This document shows, one piece after another, positions 14,574-23,057 of a DNA stretch of 27,561 nucleotides; the stretch's first letter is position 1; each line of letters starts with the position of its first letter. This DNA comes from JBKCUA01 sp046318675. GTDB lineage: Bacteria > Pseudomonadota > Alphaproteobacteria > JAJTHO01. The notes beneath the pieces are model-generated. The model saw only the letters and a list, made by a program, of their open reading frames with translations. It did no database searches and was not told the DNA's origin. The position numbers and the translations under genes were made by a program. The stretch is from positions 1 through 27,561 of the forward strand of contig JBKCUA010000009.1 in NCBI GenBank assembly GCA_046318675.1, read 5' to 3'.

Positions 14574-15359
14574 TTAGCCAATGCCTAGCTCATTGTCCCG
14601 CATGGTATTTGCTAGTTGACTGAGTGCGATATAGTTAGGGTCTGTTTCTCTAGCAAGGGTATCCGGTGCTTTTGCTGCTTCTGTGGATTCAGCAGTTGGC
14701 TCGCGTTCATTTGCAGAATTGTCCTCAGTCGCTTGTACTACAGGCTTATCCTTAACTTCAGAGGGCTGGCCTTCATCCACCCCCGTGGCAATGGGCTGAT
14801 TCTCTTGTTCTGCTTCTGTCAAAAACGACTGTGTTAATGCGTAAAAATCTTGACTGGATGCTTTTTCAGGAAGGTTGTTGTAAAGGATGCCAATCTGCTC
14901 CTTGCTAAGGGAAAGGGAATGAAGAAGTTCCATATATTCTTTAGGGGGATGCTTGAAAAAGTTTTCTTTTAATAAAAGTGGTTGGTTATTTGGGTTCTGG
15001 GAGTTTAATTCATCGCTTATTTCCTTCGAGCCTTCCACTAAATTTTCCTGCATCCTGTTTGCATCTGCCTGTTCTTGTTTTTGGATTTCGTACTTTCTTT
15101 TATCTATTACTATTCCAGCAATAGGACTTCCCCCAGCGAGGAGTAACAACCAACTCAACCCTGTTGCTAATGCCGCACCGCACAACACCACACCGAGAGT
15201 AACACCGATATACGTTGCCATTTTGTTTGATGGGGTTGCTTCTGCACCGCCTTGATCGCCGCCCTTATTGGGTGGCTTTTTCCCACCCAACCAAGAAGGC
15301 CACCCCCATTCTTGTTCATCAGGCATAGTCGCAGTTGTCATACCAAGACCATAAAACAT
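14574..15359 (-). CDS. AT-rich membrane protein of unknown function
   Basis: I do not recognise this protein of about 261 residues. After a hydrophilic Trp/Gly/Lys-rich start (EWGWPSWLGGKK) there is one long or two closely spaced membrane segments (about 50-85, ATYIGVTLGVVLCGAALATG then LSWLLLLAGG). The rest is a long acidic tail rich in E, Q, N, S and T, with low-complexity stretches (about 195-240), probably a coil on one side of the membrane. The start may be the ATG at 15359 or the ATG at 15341 (MTTATMPD); a possible promoter would place the transcript start close to the latter. It is AT-rich compared with nadA and mfd on either side, suggesting foreign origin. Confidence 0.6.
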   Translation of the reverse strand: MFYGLGMTTATMPDEQEWGWPSWLGGKKPPNKGGDQGGAEATPSNKMATYIGVTLGVVLCGAALATGLSWLLLLAGGSPIAGIVIDKRKYEIQKQEQADANRMQENLVEGSKEISDELNSQNPNNQPLLLKENFFKHPPKEYMELLHSLSLSKEQIGILYNNLPEKASSQDFYALTQSFLTEAEQENQPIATGVDEGQPSEVKDKPVVQATEDNSANEREPTAESTEAAKAPDTLARETDPNYIALSQLANTMRDNELGIG

Positions 15360-15375
15360 CACGTTTTTTTGTCAA
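15348..15375 (-). promoter_or_regulatory. Possible minus-strand promoter overlapping the mfd side
   Basis: On the minus strand TTGACA (15375-15370) is followed after 16 bases by TATGGT (15353-15348). Transcription would start near 15341, at the second candidate ATG of the membrane protein gene, giving a leaderless message. On the plus strand TTGTCA (15369-15374) overlaps the same bases and lies 17 bases before TAAATA (15392-15397), a possible but weak mfd promoter. Confidence 0.35.
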
Positions 15376-15399
15376 GTAAAAAGCAAATTTTTAAATATC

Positions 15400-18300
15400 T
15401 TGAGTGAATTTTCCTGCCAGTCATCTCCATCATCTCTGCTAACCTTCATTGCCAGGGCAATTGACAGCCTCTGTCTAACGGTGCCAGAACACCATGCCGT
15501 GGTAATGAACTCCTCCTCTTCTTTGGTCTATCCTGCTGTCAGTATTGCCCGACAGCAGGATAACCTTGTTTTGCTGGTGGTGGAGGATGCCGCAACGGCG
15601 GCACGGAATTTGGCGGCAGCAAAGTTTTTCGCCCCGGATATTAAAGCCCTGCCCCTGCCGGCGTGGGATTGTGCGCCGTATGACCGCACCTCGCCAAGCC
15701 CGGCGGTGGTAGCTGAACGGCTGGCGGCCTTGACGGCACTGGCGGGGTATCAGGGGGGGGCGTTACTTATTATCGCCACCGCCAACGCCGTGGTGCAAAA
15801 GGTTCCGCCACCGGAGGTATTCCGTCGCCACGCGGTACTGTTAGAAAAGGGCGGTCGCGTTAGTCTTGAATCCCTGCGTGCCACCCTGGCCGCCGAGGGC
15901 TATCGCGCCAGCGCGACGGTACGCGAGGCCGGGGAATACGCTGTCCGGGGCAGTATCATTGATTTTTTCCCGCCCCACCGCGATGCCCCCATTCGACTGG
16001 ACTTATTCGGCAGCACCATTGAAAGCATCCGTACCTTCGATGCCGCCACCCAAAAAAGTGACACGTTTTTAGAGCGCATTGCTATTCCCCCCAGCCGGGA
16101 AATCCTCCTTACCGAGGCCGCGGTGCAACGGTTTCGCCAAGCCTACCGCATCTTGACCCCGGGGCGGGTGGATGCCGATCCCCTGTTTCAAGCAATTAGC
16201 GCGGGGCAAGCCTATCCCGGCATGGAACACTGGATGCCGTTGTTTTATGAGGGGTTGGAGTTGCTGGCCTCTTTCCTTCCGAAGCAGGCCACCGTTTTTA
16301 TTGCCCCCGGCGCGGCGGCGCATGTTGCCGAACGCCTGCACTTGGTGGAGGAGATGCTGGCGGCACGGCAGGCATCCCTGTCACCCAAAGACCCCGCGCC
16401 CTATGTTCCAGTACCGCCGGAAAGCCTATATGTTCTGGGGGAGGCATTGGCTCAATTCACGACGGCCACCATCCCCGATACCGTTACCCGCCCCCGCAAT
16501 TTTACCCTTGAGAAACCCACCCCAGGTCAGAGCATTTATGAGGCCTTGATTGAGGCATGGAGGGCTGAAAAAAAAGCCAAGCGCAAGGTTATCATTGTCG
16601 CCGCAACCCCCAGCAGCGCGGAACGCTTTGTCGGGCAGCTTATGGCCTTGCCCGACACCCTCATCATGACGGCCAGCAGTTTTGCCGAAGCCCTTGATCA
16701 GTCTCGCAGTGCCCTGAGCATCATCACCGCTCCCCTGACTGAGGGCTTGCAAACCGCCACGTTCACCGTTTGGGTCGAGGCAGAAATCACCGGTGAGCGC
16801 CTGCGGCAACGTACCGCCACCAGTGCCGCCGAGACGTTTTTACTGGAAGCCAACGCCTTGGACATCGGCGATTTTGTCGTCCACCTTGATCACGGGATTG
16901 GCCGGTATGAAGGGTTAGAGCATCTGACCGTTGGTGCGATTGCCCATGATTGCGTCCGGGTTGTGTACGCTGGCGGCGACAAGCTGTTTGTTCCGGTAGA
17001 AAACATGGACATCCTGTCCCGGTATCAGGCCGGGGATACCGAGGTTGTTCTTGATCGCCTCGGTGCGGCTCAGTGGCAGGCACGCAAGGCCAAGGCAAAG
17101 GAACGCATCAAGGCCATTGCCGCCGATTTGTTGCGCGTTGCCGCCGAACGCGCCCTGGACATCGCCCCGGTATTTGAAACCCATGAGGACTACGCTGCTT
17201 TTTCTAGCGGTTTTCCCTACCTTGAGACCGAGGATCAAGGCAGAGCCATTGCTGATACCCTGGCCGATCTTGCCGCCGGGCGGCCGATGGATCGCCTGGT
17301 GTGCGGGGATGTGGGCTTTGGTAAAACGGAGGTTGCCCTACGGGCGGCCTTTGTGGTGGCCAATGGAGGAGCACAGGTTGTTGTTCTTACCCCTACCACT
17401 CTGCTGGCCAGGCAGCATTACGCCAATTTTACCCGCCGCTTTGCCGGCACACCGATGCGCATCGCCCAGCTTTCCCGCCTCGTCACCCCTAAGGATGCCA
17501 AAATCATCAAGGAGGCCGTGGCCTCCGGCACTGTTGATATTCTTATCGCCACCCATGCTGCCCTGGCTAAGAGTATGACATTTGCCAACCTTGGCCTTGT
17601 GGTGGTGGATGAGGAACAGCATTTCGGGGTCAAGCAAAAAGAACGCCTGAAAGCGTTGGCACCCACGGCGCATGTCCTCACCCTGTCGGCGACGCCGATT
17701 CCCCGGACGTTGCAGTTGGCCTTGTCCGGTGTTCGCTCCATGAGCCTTATCGCCACCCCGCCTGTTGATCGCTTGGCCGTGCGGACATTTGTTGCCCCGT
17801 ATGATGGCGTGATGATTAAGGAGGCCCTCGATCGCGAACTGGCGCGGGGCGGTCAGATATTCTATGTTGCACCGCGCATTGCCGATCTGGAAGGATTGGC
17901 GGCGGACTTGGCAAAACTCGCCCCGGCCGTGCGTTTTCGCGTCGCCCATGGCGGCCTGTCCCCCACCGCTCTGGAAGACGTCATGGGGGATTTTGTTGAT
18001 GGTAAATTTGACTTACTGCTATCCACCCAGATTATTGAATCAGGTATTGATATTCCAAGGGCTAACACCTTAATTATTCATCGGGCGGAGATGTTTGGGC
18101 TTGGGCAACTCTACCAGCTTCGCGGCCGGGTCGGTCGCGGCAAGGTGCGCGGCTATGCGTATCTTACTCTGCCTGCGAACAAAACCCTGCCAAAAACATC
18201 GTTGAAACGCCTTGAGGTCATGCAGACACTGGATCATCTGGGGGCGGGGTTCAGTTTGGCAAGCCACGATATGGATATACGCGGATCGGGCAACCTGCTG

Positions 18301-18861
18301 GGGGATGAGCAATCGGGTCATATTAAGGATGTGGGCGTGGCATTGTACCAGCAAATGCTGGAGGAAGCCATTACCGCCGCCAAGGCCGATCACGGCAGGG
18401 ATTCCCCTGTCGCCGATGCCTTTACCCCGGTGATGCATCTGGGGCTGCCCATTGCTATTCCTGAAGCTTATGTGCCGGATTTGTCCTTGCGTCTTGGGCT
18501 GTACCGCCGGGCGGCAGGGTTAAAAAATGAGGGTGAAATAGAGGCCTTTCGGGATGAGCTGCGGGATCGCTTTGGCGTTTTGCCTATTGAGACGGAAAAC
18601 CTTCTGGAAACCGTGCACCTGAAACGCCAGGCGTTGGCCTTGGGCATTTCGCGCCTTGATGTTGGCGGCAAGGGCGTGGTGGTAGCGTTTCATCAAAATA
18701 GGGTGGCCGATCCTGATAAACTCCTCCGCCTTATTAACAACCCCGCCAGCGCGGCAAAGCTTCTTCCTGATCAGCGGGTGGTGTTTTTGCGGACACTGGA
18801 CGGTAGTAGGCAGAGTGTGTTGCAAACGGCGGCGGGGGTCATGCACCTATTGGGTGCATGA
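15400..18861 (+). CDS. mfd: Transcription-repair coupling factor Mfd
   Basis: Mfd removes RNA polymerase stalled at DNA damage and recruits UvrA. The 1153-residue frame has the full layout: UvrB-homology region (PAWDCAPYDRTSPS near 87-100), RNA polymerase-interacting CarD-like domain (GDFVVHLDHGIGRYEGLE, about 488-545), helicase domain with Walker A GDVGFGKTE (about 637), DEEQ box (about 736), LSATPIPRTL and QLRGRVGR (about 907), and the C-terminal TRCF domain. The start is uncertain: the frame opens with TTG at 15400 without a ribosome site; in-frame GTG at 15481 and ATG at 15505 are alternatives, but the latter would shorten the N-terminus. The last codons form a perfect seven-base inverted repeat ATGCACC/GGTGCAT. 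It is not in an operon with the EAL gene. Confidence 0.95.
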   Translation: MSEFSCQSSPSSLLTFIARAIDSLCLTVPEHHAVVMNSSSSLVYPAVSIARQQDNLVLLVVEDAATAARNLAAAKFFAPDIKALPLPAWDCAPYDRTSPSPAVVAERLAALTALAGYQGGALLIIATANAVVQKVPPPEVFRRHAVLLEKGGRVSLESLRATLAAEGYRASATVREAGEYAVRGSIIDFFPPHRDAPIRLDLFGSTIESIRTFDAATQKSDTFLERIAIPPSREILLTEAAVQRFRQAYRILTPGRVDADPLFQAISAGQAYPGMEHWMPLFYEGLELLASFLPKQATVFIAPGAAAHVAERLHLVEEMLAARQASLSPKDPAPYVPVPPESLYVLGEALAQFTTATIPDTVTRPRNFTLEKPTPGQSIYEALIEAWRAEKKAKRKVIIVAATPSSAERFVGQLMALPDTLIMTASSFAEALDQSRSALSIITAPLTEGLQTATFTVWVEAEITGERLRQRTATSAAETFLLEANALDIGDFVVHLDHGIGRYEGLEHLTVGAIAHDCVRVVYAGGDKLFVPVENMDILSRYQAGDTEVVLDRLGAAQWQARKAKAKERIKAIAADLLRVAAERALDIAPVFETHEDYAAFSSGFPYLETEDQGRAIADTLADLAAGRPMDRLVCGDVGFGKTEVALRAAFVVANGGAQVVVLTPTTLLARQHYANFTRRFAGTPMRIAQLSRLVTPKDAKIIKEAVASGTVDILIATHAALAKSMTFANLGLVVVDEEQHFGVKQKERLKALAPTAHVLTLSATPIPRTLQLALSGVRSMSLIATPPVDRLAVRTFVAPYDGVMIKEALDRELARGGQIFYVAPRIADLEGLAADLAKLAPAVRFRVAHGGLSPTALEDVMGDFVDGKFDLLLSTQIIESGIDIPRANTLIIHRAEMFGLGQLYQLRGRVGRGKVRGYAYLTLPANKTLPKTSLKRLEVMQTLDHLGAGFSLASHDMDIRGSGNLLGDEQSGHIKDVGVALYQQMLEEAITAAKADHGRDSPVADAFTPVMHLGLPIAIPEAYVPDLSLRLGLYRRAAGLKNEGEIEAFRDELRDRFGVLPIETENLLETVHLKRQALALGISRLDVGGKGVVVAFHQNRVADPDKLLRLINNPASAAKLLPDQRVVFLRTLDGSRQSVLQTAAGVMHLLGA

Positions 18862-18872
18862 GAATGCCTACA

Positions 18873-19155
18873 GGGCACCTCTATTAACCTCATTTCTAGG
18901 GCGATTGGCGTCGTCAGGTCTATGCTCGCAATCCGCACGTACGTTTGAGTACGCTTACGTTTGCTCGCCTAGCCCTTTCTAGCCACTCATCCCTATAAAT
19001 GGGTTATAGCGCGTTGCGGAATTAACAGTAGACTTTAAAAATTCTTCAGCGCGCTATAAGTTATTTTTGTTCGTCCATTCGGACGCGGCACTTTGTGCCG
19101 TGCGCTGGTTGCAACTATACTTTTAATTGTGCAACCAGCTATAATAGAGGCGCCC
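18873..19155. repeat. Composite A+B palindromic element, copy 2
   Basis: Bases 18878-19006 are identical to 1-129 (family A), and the sequence then runs directly into a family B unit (to 19155). The outer ends GGGCACCTCTATTA (18873-18886) and TAATAGAGGCGCCC (19142-19155) are inverted repeats with one mismatch, so the 283-base composite has its own termini. TACA lies immediately outside both ends (18869-18872 and 19156-19159), which would suit a four-base target duplication. Internal hairpins are at 19072-19085, 19086-19100 and 19107-19136. No transposase frame is present. The rest of the gap, to 19287, is AT-rich, with a small hairpin AGTTCTT/AAGAACT (19225-19242) that may be a leader or an end signal. 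Confidence 0.87.
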
Positions 19156-19287
19156 TACATATTGAACGCAAAGAGGTATTATACGAAAAAGAAATGCCCT
19201 ATTGCTTTCTTTGAAAAAAACTTTAGTTCTTTTTTAAGAACTTTGTTTGCACATTGCAACATCATAAAATAACGGATACCCTCGTAG

Positions 19288-20937
19288 ATGCCTCATCAAG
19301 TCTCTACCGCTGCCTTGCGCCAAGAACGGGATCGTTTTGTAGCTTTTTCTTTTGCTGCGGCTGATTTATTGTTGGAAATAGAGAGCCGGGACGGCAAGGT
19401 TTGTTTCGCCAGCGGTGCCAGCCGGGCAATTACCGGGGAAAACTGTGAAGCTCTGTCTGGACAGTCATTATATAGCTTTTTGCTGGAGGCCGATCGGTTG
19501 TTGTTCATTCGGGTGCTGGAACGCCTGAAGGAAGGTGGCCGGATTCAGCCTATGCTCTTACAGATTGTTATGCCCTCTAAAGCATACCTGCCTGTCATTG
19601 TCGGGGCGTGCCGATTACCTGGTATGAAAAATATTTTTATTACCATGACGATTGCGGAAAGGCTCTTGGGTCAACCTCACCTATATCGAGATGAAAAAAC
19701 AAACTTTTTGGATGTTGATACTTTTGTAGATAAAGCGGCGACGTTGATGAAACAATATAATAAGGGCAATAGTAAGCTTACCTATGTTGATCTGGGTGAC
19801 ATTTCGGCATTAACCGATGGTGTGGCCGCCACTAAAATGGAGCAGTTTTTTAATAAAATAAGTGCGTATATGCGAAGCTCTTCCATTGATGGTGATACCG
19901 TGGGACAAATTACCCAAAATCGTTTTGGCATTGTGCATCACGTTGCCCTTACTCAGCGTGAAATTGCTGAGACTATCGGTCAGCTTAGCCAAGATATGGG
20001 CGTTACCGATGCACCCCTGCCTGTATCAGCACTTGAAATTAATACCGCAGGGTTGGAAAATGATTCTCGATTGTTTGCTAAAACACTTTTGTATTCCCTC
20101 AAACAATTTGCCGATGAAGGGATTAATAATCCACGAATCGGGGATTTAGGTGTGTGCGTTAATACCATCATGGAACAAACCCTTTCTAGGGTAAGCGATT
20201 TACGCAGCGTAGTGAATAATGATGAATTTAATATTGTTTTCCAGCCTATTGTTAATCTAAAAACAAAAGCACTTCATCACTACGAAGTCCTGAGCCGGTT
20301 TGACGGAACGGATAAAAATCCTTTTCAGATTATCACCTTTGCCGAAGAAGTTGGCATGATCGAAGAATTCGACATGATGGTATGCCATCGGGTTATTGAC
20401 GCCCTCAAAAAAGCGGGGGAAAAAAATAAAAAACCTGTTGTGGCCATTAATTTATCGGCTCAATCGCTAGCCAGTACGATTTTTGTTGGCACATTGAGAA
20501 AATTATTAAATAAAAATAGTAATTTTCGCTCGCAGATTATGTTTGAATTGACGGAATCAAGCCGGGTTAGCGATTTCGATGCCGTTAATGCCGCCCTGCA
20601 AACCTTGCGGCGGGATGGGTATCGGGTATGCCTTGATGATGTGGGTGCGGGTGCCACTTCATTTCATTATGTTCGTAGTCTTCAAGTTGATTTTGTAAAA
20701 ATTGACGGTAGTTATATTCGCAATATTCACGAAAACGAACGTGATCGGGCTTTTCTAAAAGCAATTAAAAATCTTTGCGTGGATTTAGGGATTACTACTA
20801 TTGCGGAAATGGTTGAAACCGAACAACAACGTCGTATTCTTATTGATAATGGGATTGTTCTTGGTCAAGGGTGGTTGTTTGGCAAGCCGACGGCCATCTT
20901 GGGCGATATCGAAATAAAAAAACATTTTATTTCTTAA
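19288..20937 (+). CDS. EAL-domain protein with degenerate GGDEF and N-terminal sensor-like region
   Basis: A 549-residue cytoplasmic protein. Residues 1-125 resemble a PAS-like sensor (LEIESRDGKVCFASGASRAITG). Residues about 130-260 align by position with a GGDEF domain but have lost the signature (GQITQNRFGIV where GGDEF is expected), so cyclase activity is unlikely. The EAL domain (about 315-549) keeps the usual catalytic set: Glu in YEVLSRF (EVL instead of EAL), Asn in NLSAQ, Glu in ELTES, both Asp in DDVGAG, Lys in VKIDGS, Glu in IAEMVE and Gln in GQGW. It may be an active cyclic-di-GMP phosphodiesterase or only a binding protein; the VGAG loop differs from FGTG. No membrane segments. The start is the ATG at 19288, with a weak ribosome site. 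Confidence 0.85.
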   Translation: MPHQVSTAALRQERDRFVAFSFAAADLLLEIESRDGKVCFASGASRAITGENCEALSGQSLYSFLLEADRLLFIRVLERLKEGGRIQPMLLQIVMPSKAYLPVIVGACRLPGMKNIFITMTIAERLLGQPHLYRDEKTNFLDVDTFVDKAATLMKQYNKGNSKLTYVDLGDISALTDGVAATKMEQFFNKISAYMRSSSIDGDTVGQITQNRFGIVHHVALTQREIAETIGQLSQDMGVTDAPLPVSALEINTAGLENDSRLFAKTLLYSLKQFADEGINNPRIGDLGVCVNTIMEQTLSRVSDLRSVVNNDEFNIVFQPIVNLKTKALHHYEVLSRFDGTDKNPFQIITFAEEVGMIEEFDMMVCHRVIDALKKAGEKNKKPVVAINLSAQSLASTIFVGTLRKLLNKNSNFRSQIMFELTESSRVSDFDAVNAALQTLRRDGYRVCLDDVGAGATSFHYVRSLQVDFVKIDGSYIRNIHENERDRAFLKAIKNLCVDLGITTIAEMVETEQQRRILIDNGIVLGQGWLFGKPTAILGDIEIKKHFIS

Positions 20938-20957
20938 GGGCTCTATAAGTGCCCCTT
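20936..20957 (+). terminator. Weak hairpin after the EAL gene
   Basis: AAGGGC pairs with GCCCCTT (one bulged base) around TCTATAAGT, beginning within the EAL stop codon. Only a short T-run follows, so this is a weak or Rho-assisted end, or a pause site, at best. typA begins 37 bases later and may be partly co-transcribed. Confidence 0.3.
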
Positions 20958-20993
20958 GCTTTCTCTAATAAAACCGCCTAACCCCTCACCACT

Positions 20994-22814
20994 ATGAAAC
21001 TTCGTAACATTGCCATTATCGCCCACGTTGACCACGGTAAGACCACCCTTGTTGATGCCCTTCTACGCCAGAGCGGTAGCTTCCGCGACAACCAAAAAGT
21101 CAACGAACGCGCCATGGACAGCAATGATCTGGAAAAAGAACGTGGGATTACTATTCTCTCCAAGTGCACCTCCGTTGTCTGGAACGACACCCGGATCAAT
21201 ATTGTTGACACCCCTGGCCACGCCGATTTTGGCGGTGAGGTAGAACGGATTTTGTCCATGGTGGACAGTGTTGTGTTGCTGGTGGATGCCGCCGAAGGCC
21301 CCTTGCCGCAAACAAAATTTGTCTTGGGCAAGGCACTTAAACTTGGCTTGCGCCCCATGGTGGTGATTAACAAAATTGATCGCCCCGATGCCCGCCCGGA
21401 TGAAGTACATGAGGAAATTTTTGATTTATTTGCCAGTCTTGATGCCAGTGAGGAACAGCTGGACTTCCCCATGCTTTATGCCTCTGGCCGCAATGGCTGG
21501 GCTACGGAAAAATTAGAGGGCGAAGAGCGCAAGGACTTAACCCCGCTGTTTAATCTTATTGTTCGCCACGTGCCCGCACCCAAGGCCGATGCCAGTACCC
21601 CGTTTTCCTTGCTGGTAACGATGATTGAAGCTGATCCCTTTTTGGGGCGGATTCTTACCGGCCGCATTGCCAGCGGCACCGTCAAAACTGGGCAGGCCAT
21701 CAAGGCTTTGGATTTGAATGGTACATTGCTGGAGCAGGGTCGTATCACGAAACTGCTGGCCTTTCGCGGCCTGGCGCGCCAACCTATTGATACCGCTGAA
21801 GCTGGGGACATCGTGGCCATTGCTGGCCTGACCAAGGCCACCGTGGCCAATACCATTGCCGCTATGGACGTGACTACCGCCTTGCCGGCTCAGCCTATTG
21901 ATCCGCCCACCTTGGCCATGACGTTTTCCGTCAACACCTCGCCCTTGGCCGGAACGGAAGGCACGAAACTAACGTCCCGCCAGATTGGCGATCGCCTCTT
22001 TGCTGAGGCCGAGGGCAACGTCGCTATCCGCGTGACCCAATCCGATGATAAGGATTCCTTTGAGGTCGCCGGGCGCGGCGAATTACAGCTTGGTGTGTTG
22101 ATTGAAACCATGCGCCGGGAAGGGTTTGAGTTGTCCATCAGTCGCCCAAGGGTTTTATTCCAAACAGATGAACATGGCCAAAAGACAGAACCCTATGAAG
22201 AAGTCATCGTGGATGTAGATGAAGAATTTGCAGGCGCAGTAATGGAGCAGATGAGCTTTCGCAAGGCCGAACTCCAAGAAATGCGTACCGCCAGCGGCGG
22301 CAAGTCCCGCCTTGTGTTTCATGCACCATCTCGTGGTCTTATTGGCTTTCACGGTGAGTTTCTTACCATTACCCGGGGCACCGGGGTGATGAATCGCCTG
22401 TTCTACAAATACGGTCCTTTTAAAGGCCAGTTGTCCGGGCGTCGTAATGGTGTTCTTATTTCCAATGCCCAAGGCGAAGCTGTTTCTTACGCCATGGGGC
22501 CTTTAGAAGATCGCGGGGAGTTGTTCATCAGCCCCGGTGATAAAGTGTACATGGGTATGATTGTTGGAGAGCATTCCCGGGACAACGATCTTGAGGTTAA
22601 CATCCTTCGGGCAAAACAGCTGACCAACTTCCGTGCCGCTGGCAAGGACGACGCTATCCGCCTCAGCCCGCCGCGCCTGATTACCCTTGAATACGCCATT
22701 GCCTATATTGAGGAAGATGAGCTGGTGGAAGTTACCCCTAAATGCCTGCGCCTGCGCAAAAAACACCTTGATCCTAATGATCGCAAGCGTGCCAGCCGAG
22801 CGGGGGGGGGATAA
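20994..22814 (+). CDS. typA: Ribosome-associated GTPase TypA/BipA
   Basis: TypA/BipA is a translational GTPase of the EF-G family that binds the ribosome under stress and at low temperature and helps 50S assembly. The G domain has AHVDHGKTTL (about 10-19), RGITI within EKERGITILSK, DTPGHADFGGEV and NKIDRPDARPDE. Domain II, the EF-G III/V-like domains and the BipA-specific C-terminal region (HAPSRGLIGFHGEF, GPLEDRGELFI, RKKHLDPNDRKR) follow in order. It has 606 residues, normal for the family. The start is the ATG at 20994 without a clear ribosome site. The final codons contain a run of nine G (22802-22810), encoding Gly-Gly-Gly before the stop. A repeat mosaic follows. Confidence 0.96.
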   Translation: MKLRNIAIIAHVDHGKTTLVDALLRQSGSFRDNQKVNERAMDSNDLEKERGITILSKCTSVVWNDTRINIVDTPGHADFGGEVERILSMVDSVVLLVDAAEGPLPQTKFVLGKALKLGLRPMVVINKIDRPDARPDEVHEEIFDLFASLDASEEQLDFPMLYASGRNGWATEKLEGEERKDLTPLFNLIVRHVPAPKADASTPFSLLVTMIEADPFLGRILTGRIASGTVKTGQAIKALDLNGTLLEQGRITKLLAFRGLARQPIDTAEAGDIVAIAGLTKATVANTIAAMDVTTALPAQPIDPPTLAMTFSVNTSPLAGTEGTKLTSRQIGDRLFAEAEGNVAIRVTQSDDKDSFEVAGRGELQLGVLIETMRREGFELSISRPRVLFQTDEHGQKTEPYEEVIVDVDEEFAGAVMEQMSFRKAELQEMRTASGGKSRLVFHAPSRGLIGFHGEFLTITRGTGVMNRLFYKYGPFKGQLSGRRNGVLISNAQGEAVSYAMGPLEDRGELFISPGDKVYMGMIVGEHSRDNDLEVNILRAKQLTNFRAAGKDDAIRLSPPRLITLEYAIAYIEEDELVEVTPKCLRLRKKHLDPNDRKRASRAGGG

Positions 22815-22824
22815 AGATATTGGG

Positions 22825-23003
22825 GGGCACCTCTATTAACCTCATTTCTAGGGCGATTGGCGTCGTCAGGCCTATCCTCGAAATCCGCACTTACGTTTGA
22901 GTACCCTTACGTTTGCTCGCACATCCCATCAGAGCCACTCATCCCTATATAGCGCGTTGCGTAATTAGCAGTAGACATTGATAAAGTCTTCAGCGCGCTA
23001 TAA
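22825..23003. repeat. Diverged A element joined to the first part of B, copy 3
   Basis: The left end GGCACCTCTATTAACC matches the other A copies, then about 125 bases align with scattered substitutions (for example GGTCTATGCTCGC becomes GGCCTATCCTCGA). At the junction the AATGGGTTA segment present in copies 1 and 2 is missing, and the sequence passes straight into TATAGCGCGTTGCG of family B. It stops after the first B hairpin (CGCGCTATAA) and is followed at once by a C-type repeat. It fills the gap between the convergent ends of typA and olsA. Confidence 0.82.
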
Positions 23004-23004
23004 C

Positions 23005-23053
23005 ACCCCCTTCCTCACCTTCCCCCGCTGCGCGGGAGAAGGGGGCAATAGGC
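23005..23053. repeat. C-family palindromic repeat, right half only, copy 2
   Basis: CCCCCTTCCTCACCTTCC (from 23006), the CCCCCGC-TGC-GCGGG hairpin and GGGGGCAATAGGC closely match 14452-14499, including the conserved GCAATAGGC that follows. The left hairpin seen at 14370 is absent and is replaced by the A/B element. It lies five bases before the olsA stop codon. Confidence 0.75.
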
Positions 23054-23057
23054 AGCG

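Noticed and set aside
18841..18859. Inverted repeat ATGCACC/GGTGCAT at the mfd end as a terminator
   Set aside because: The stem is only seven bases within coding sequence and no T-run follows.
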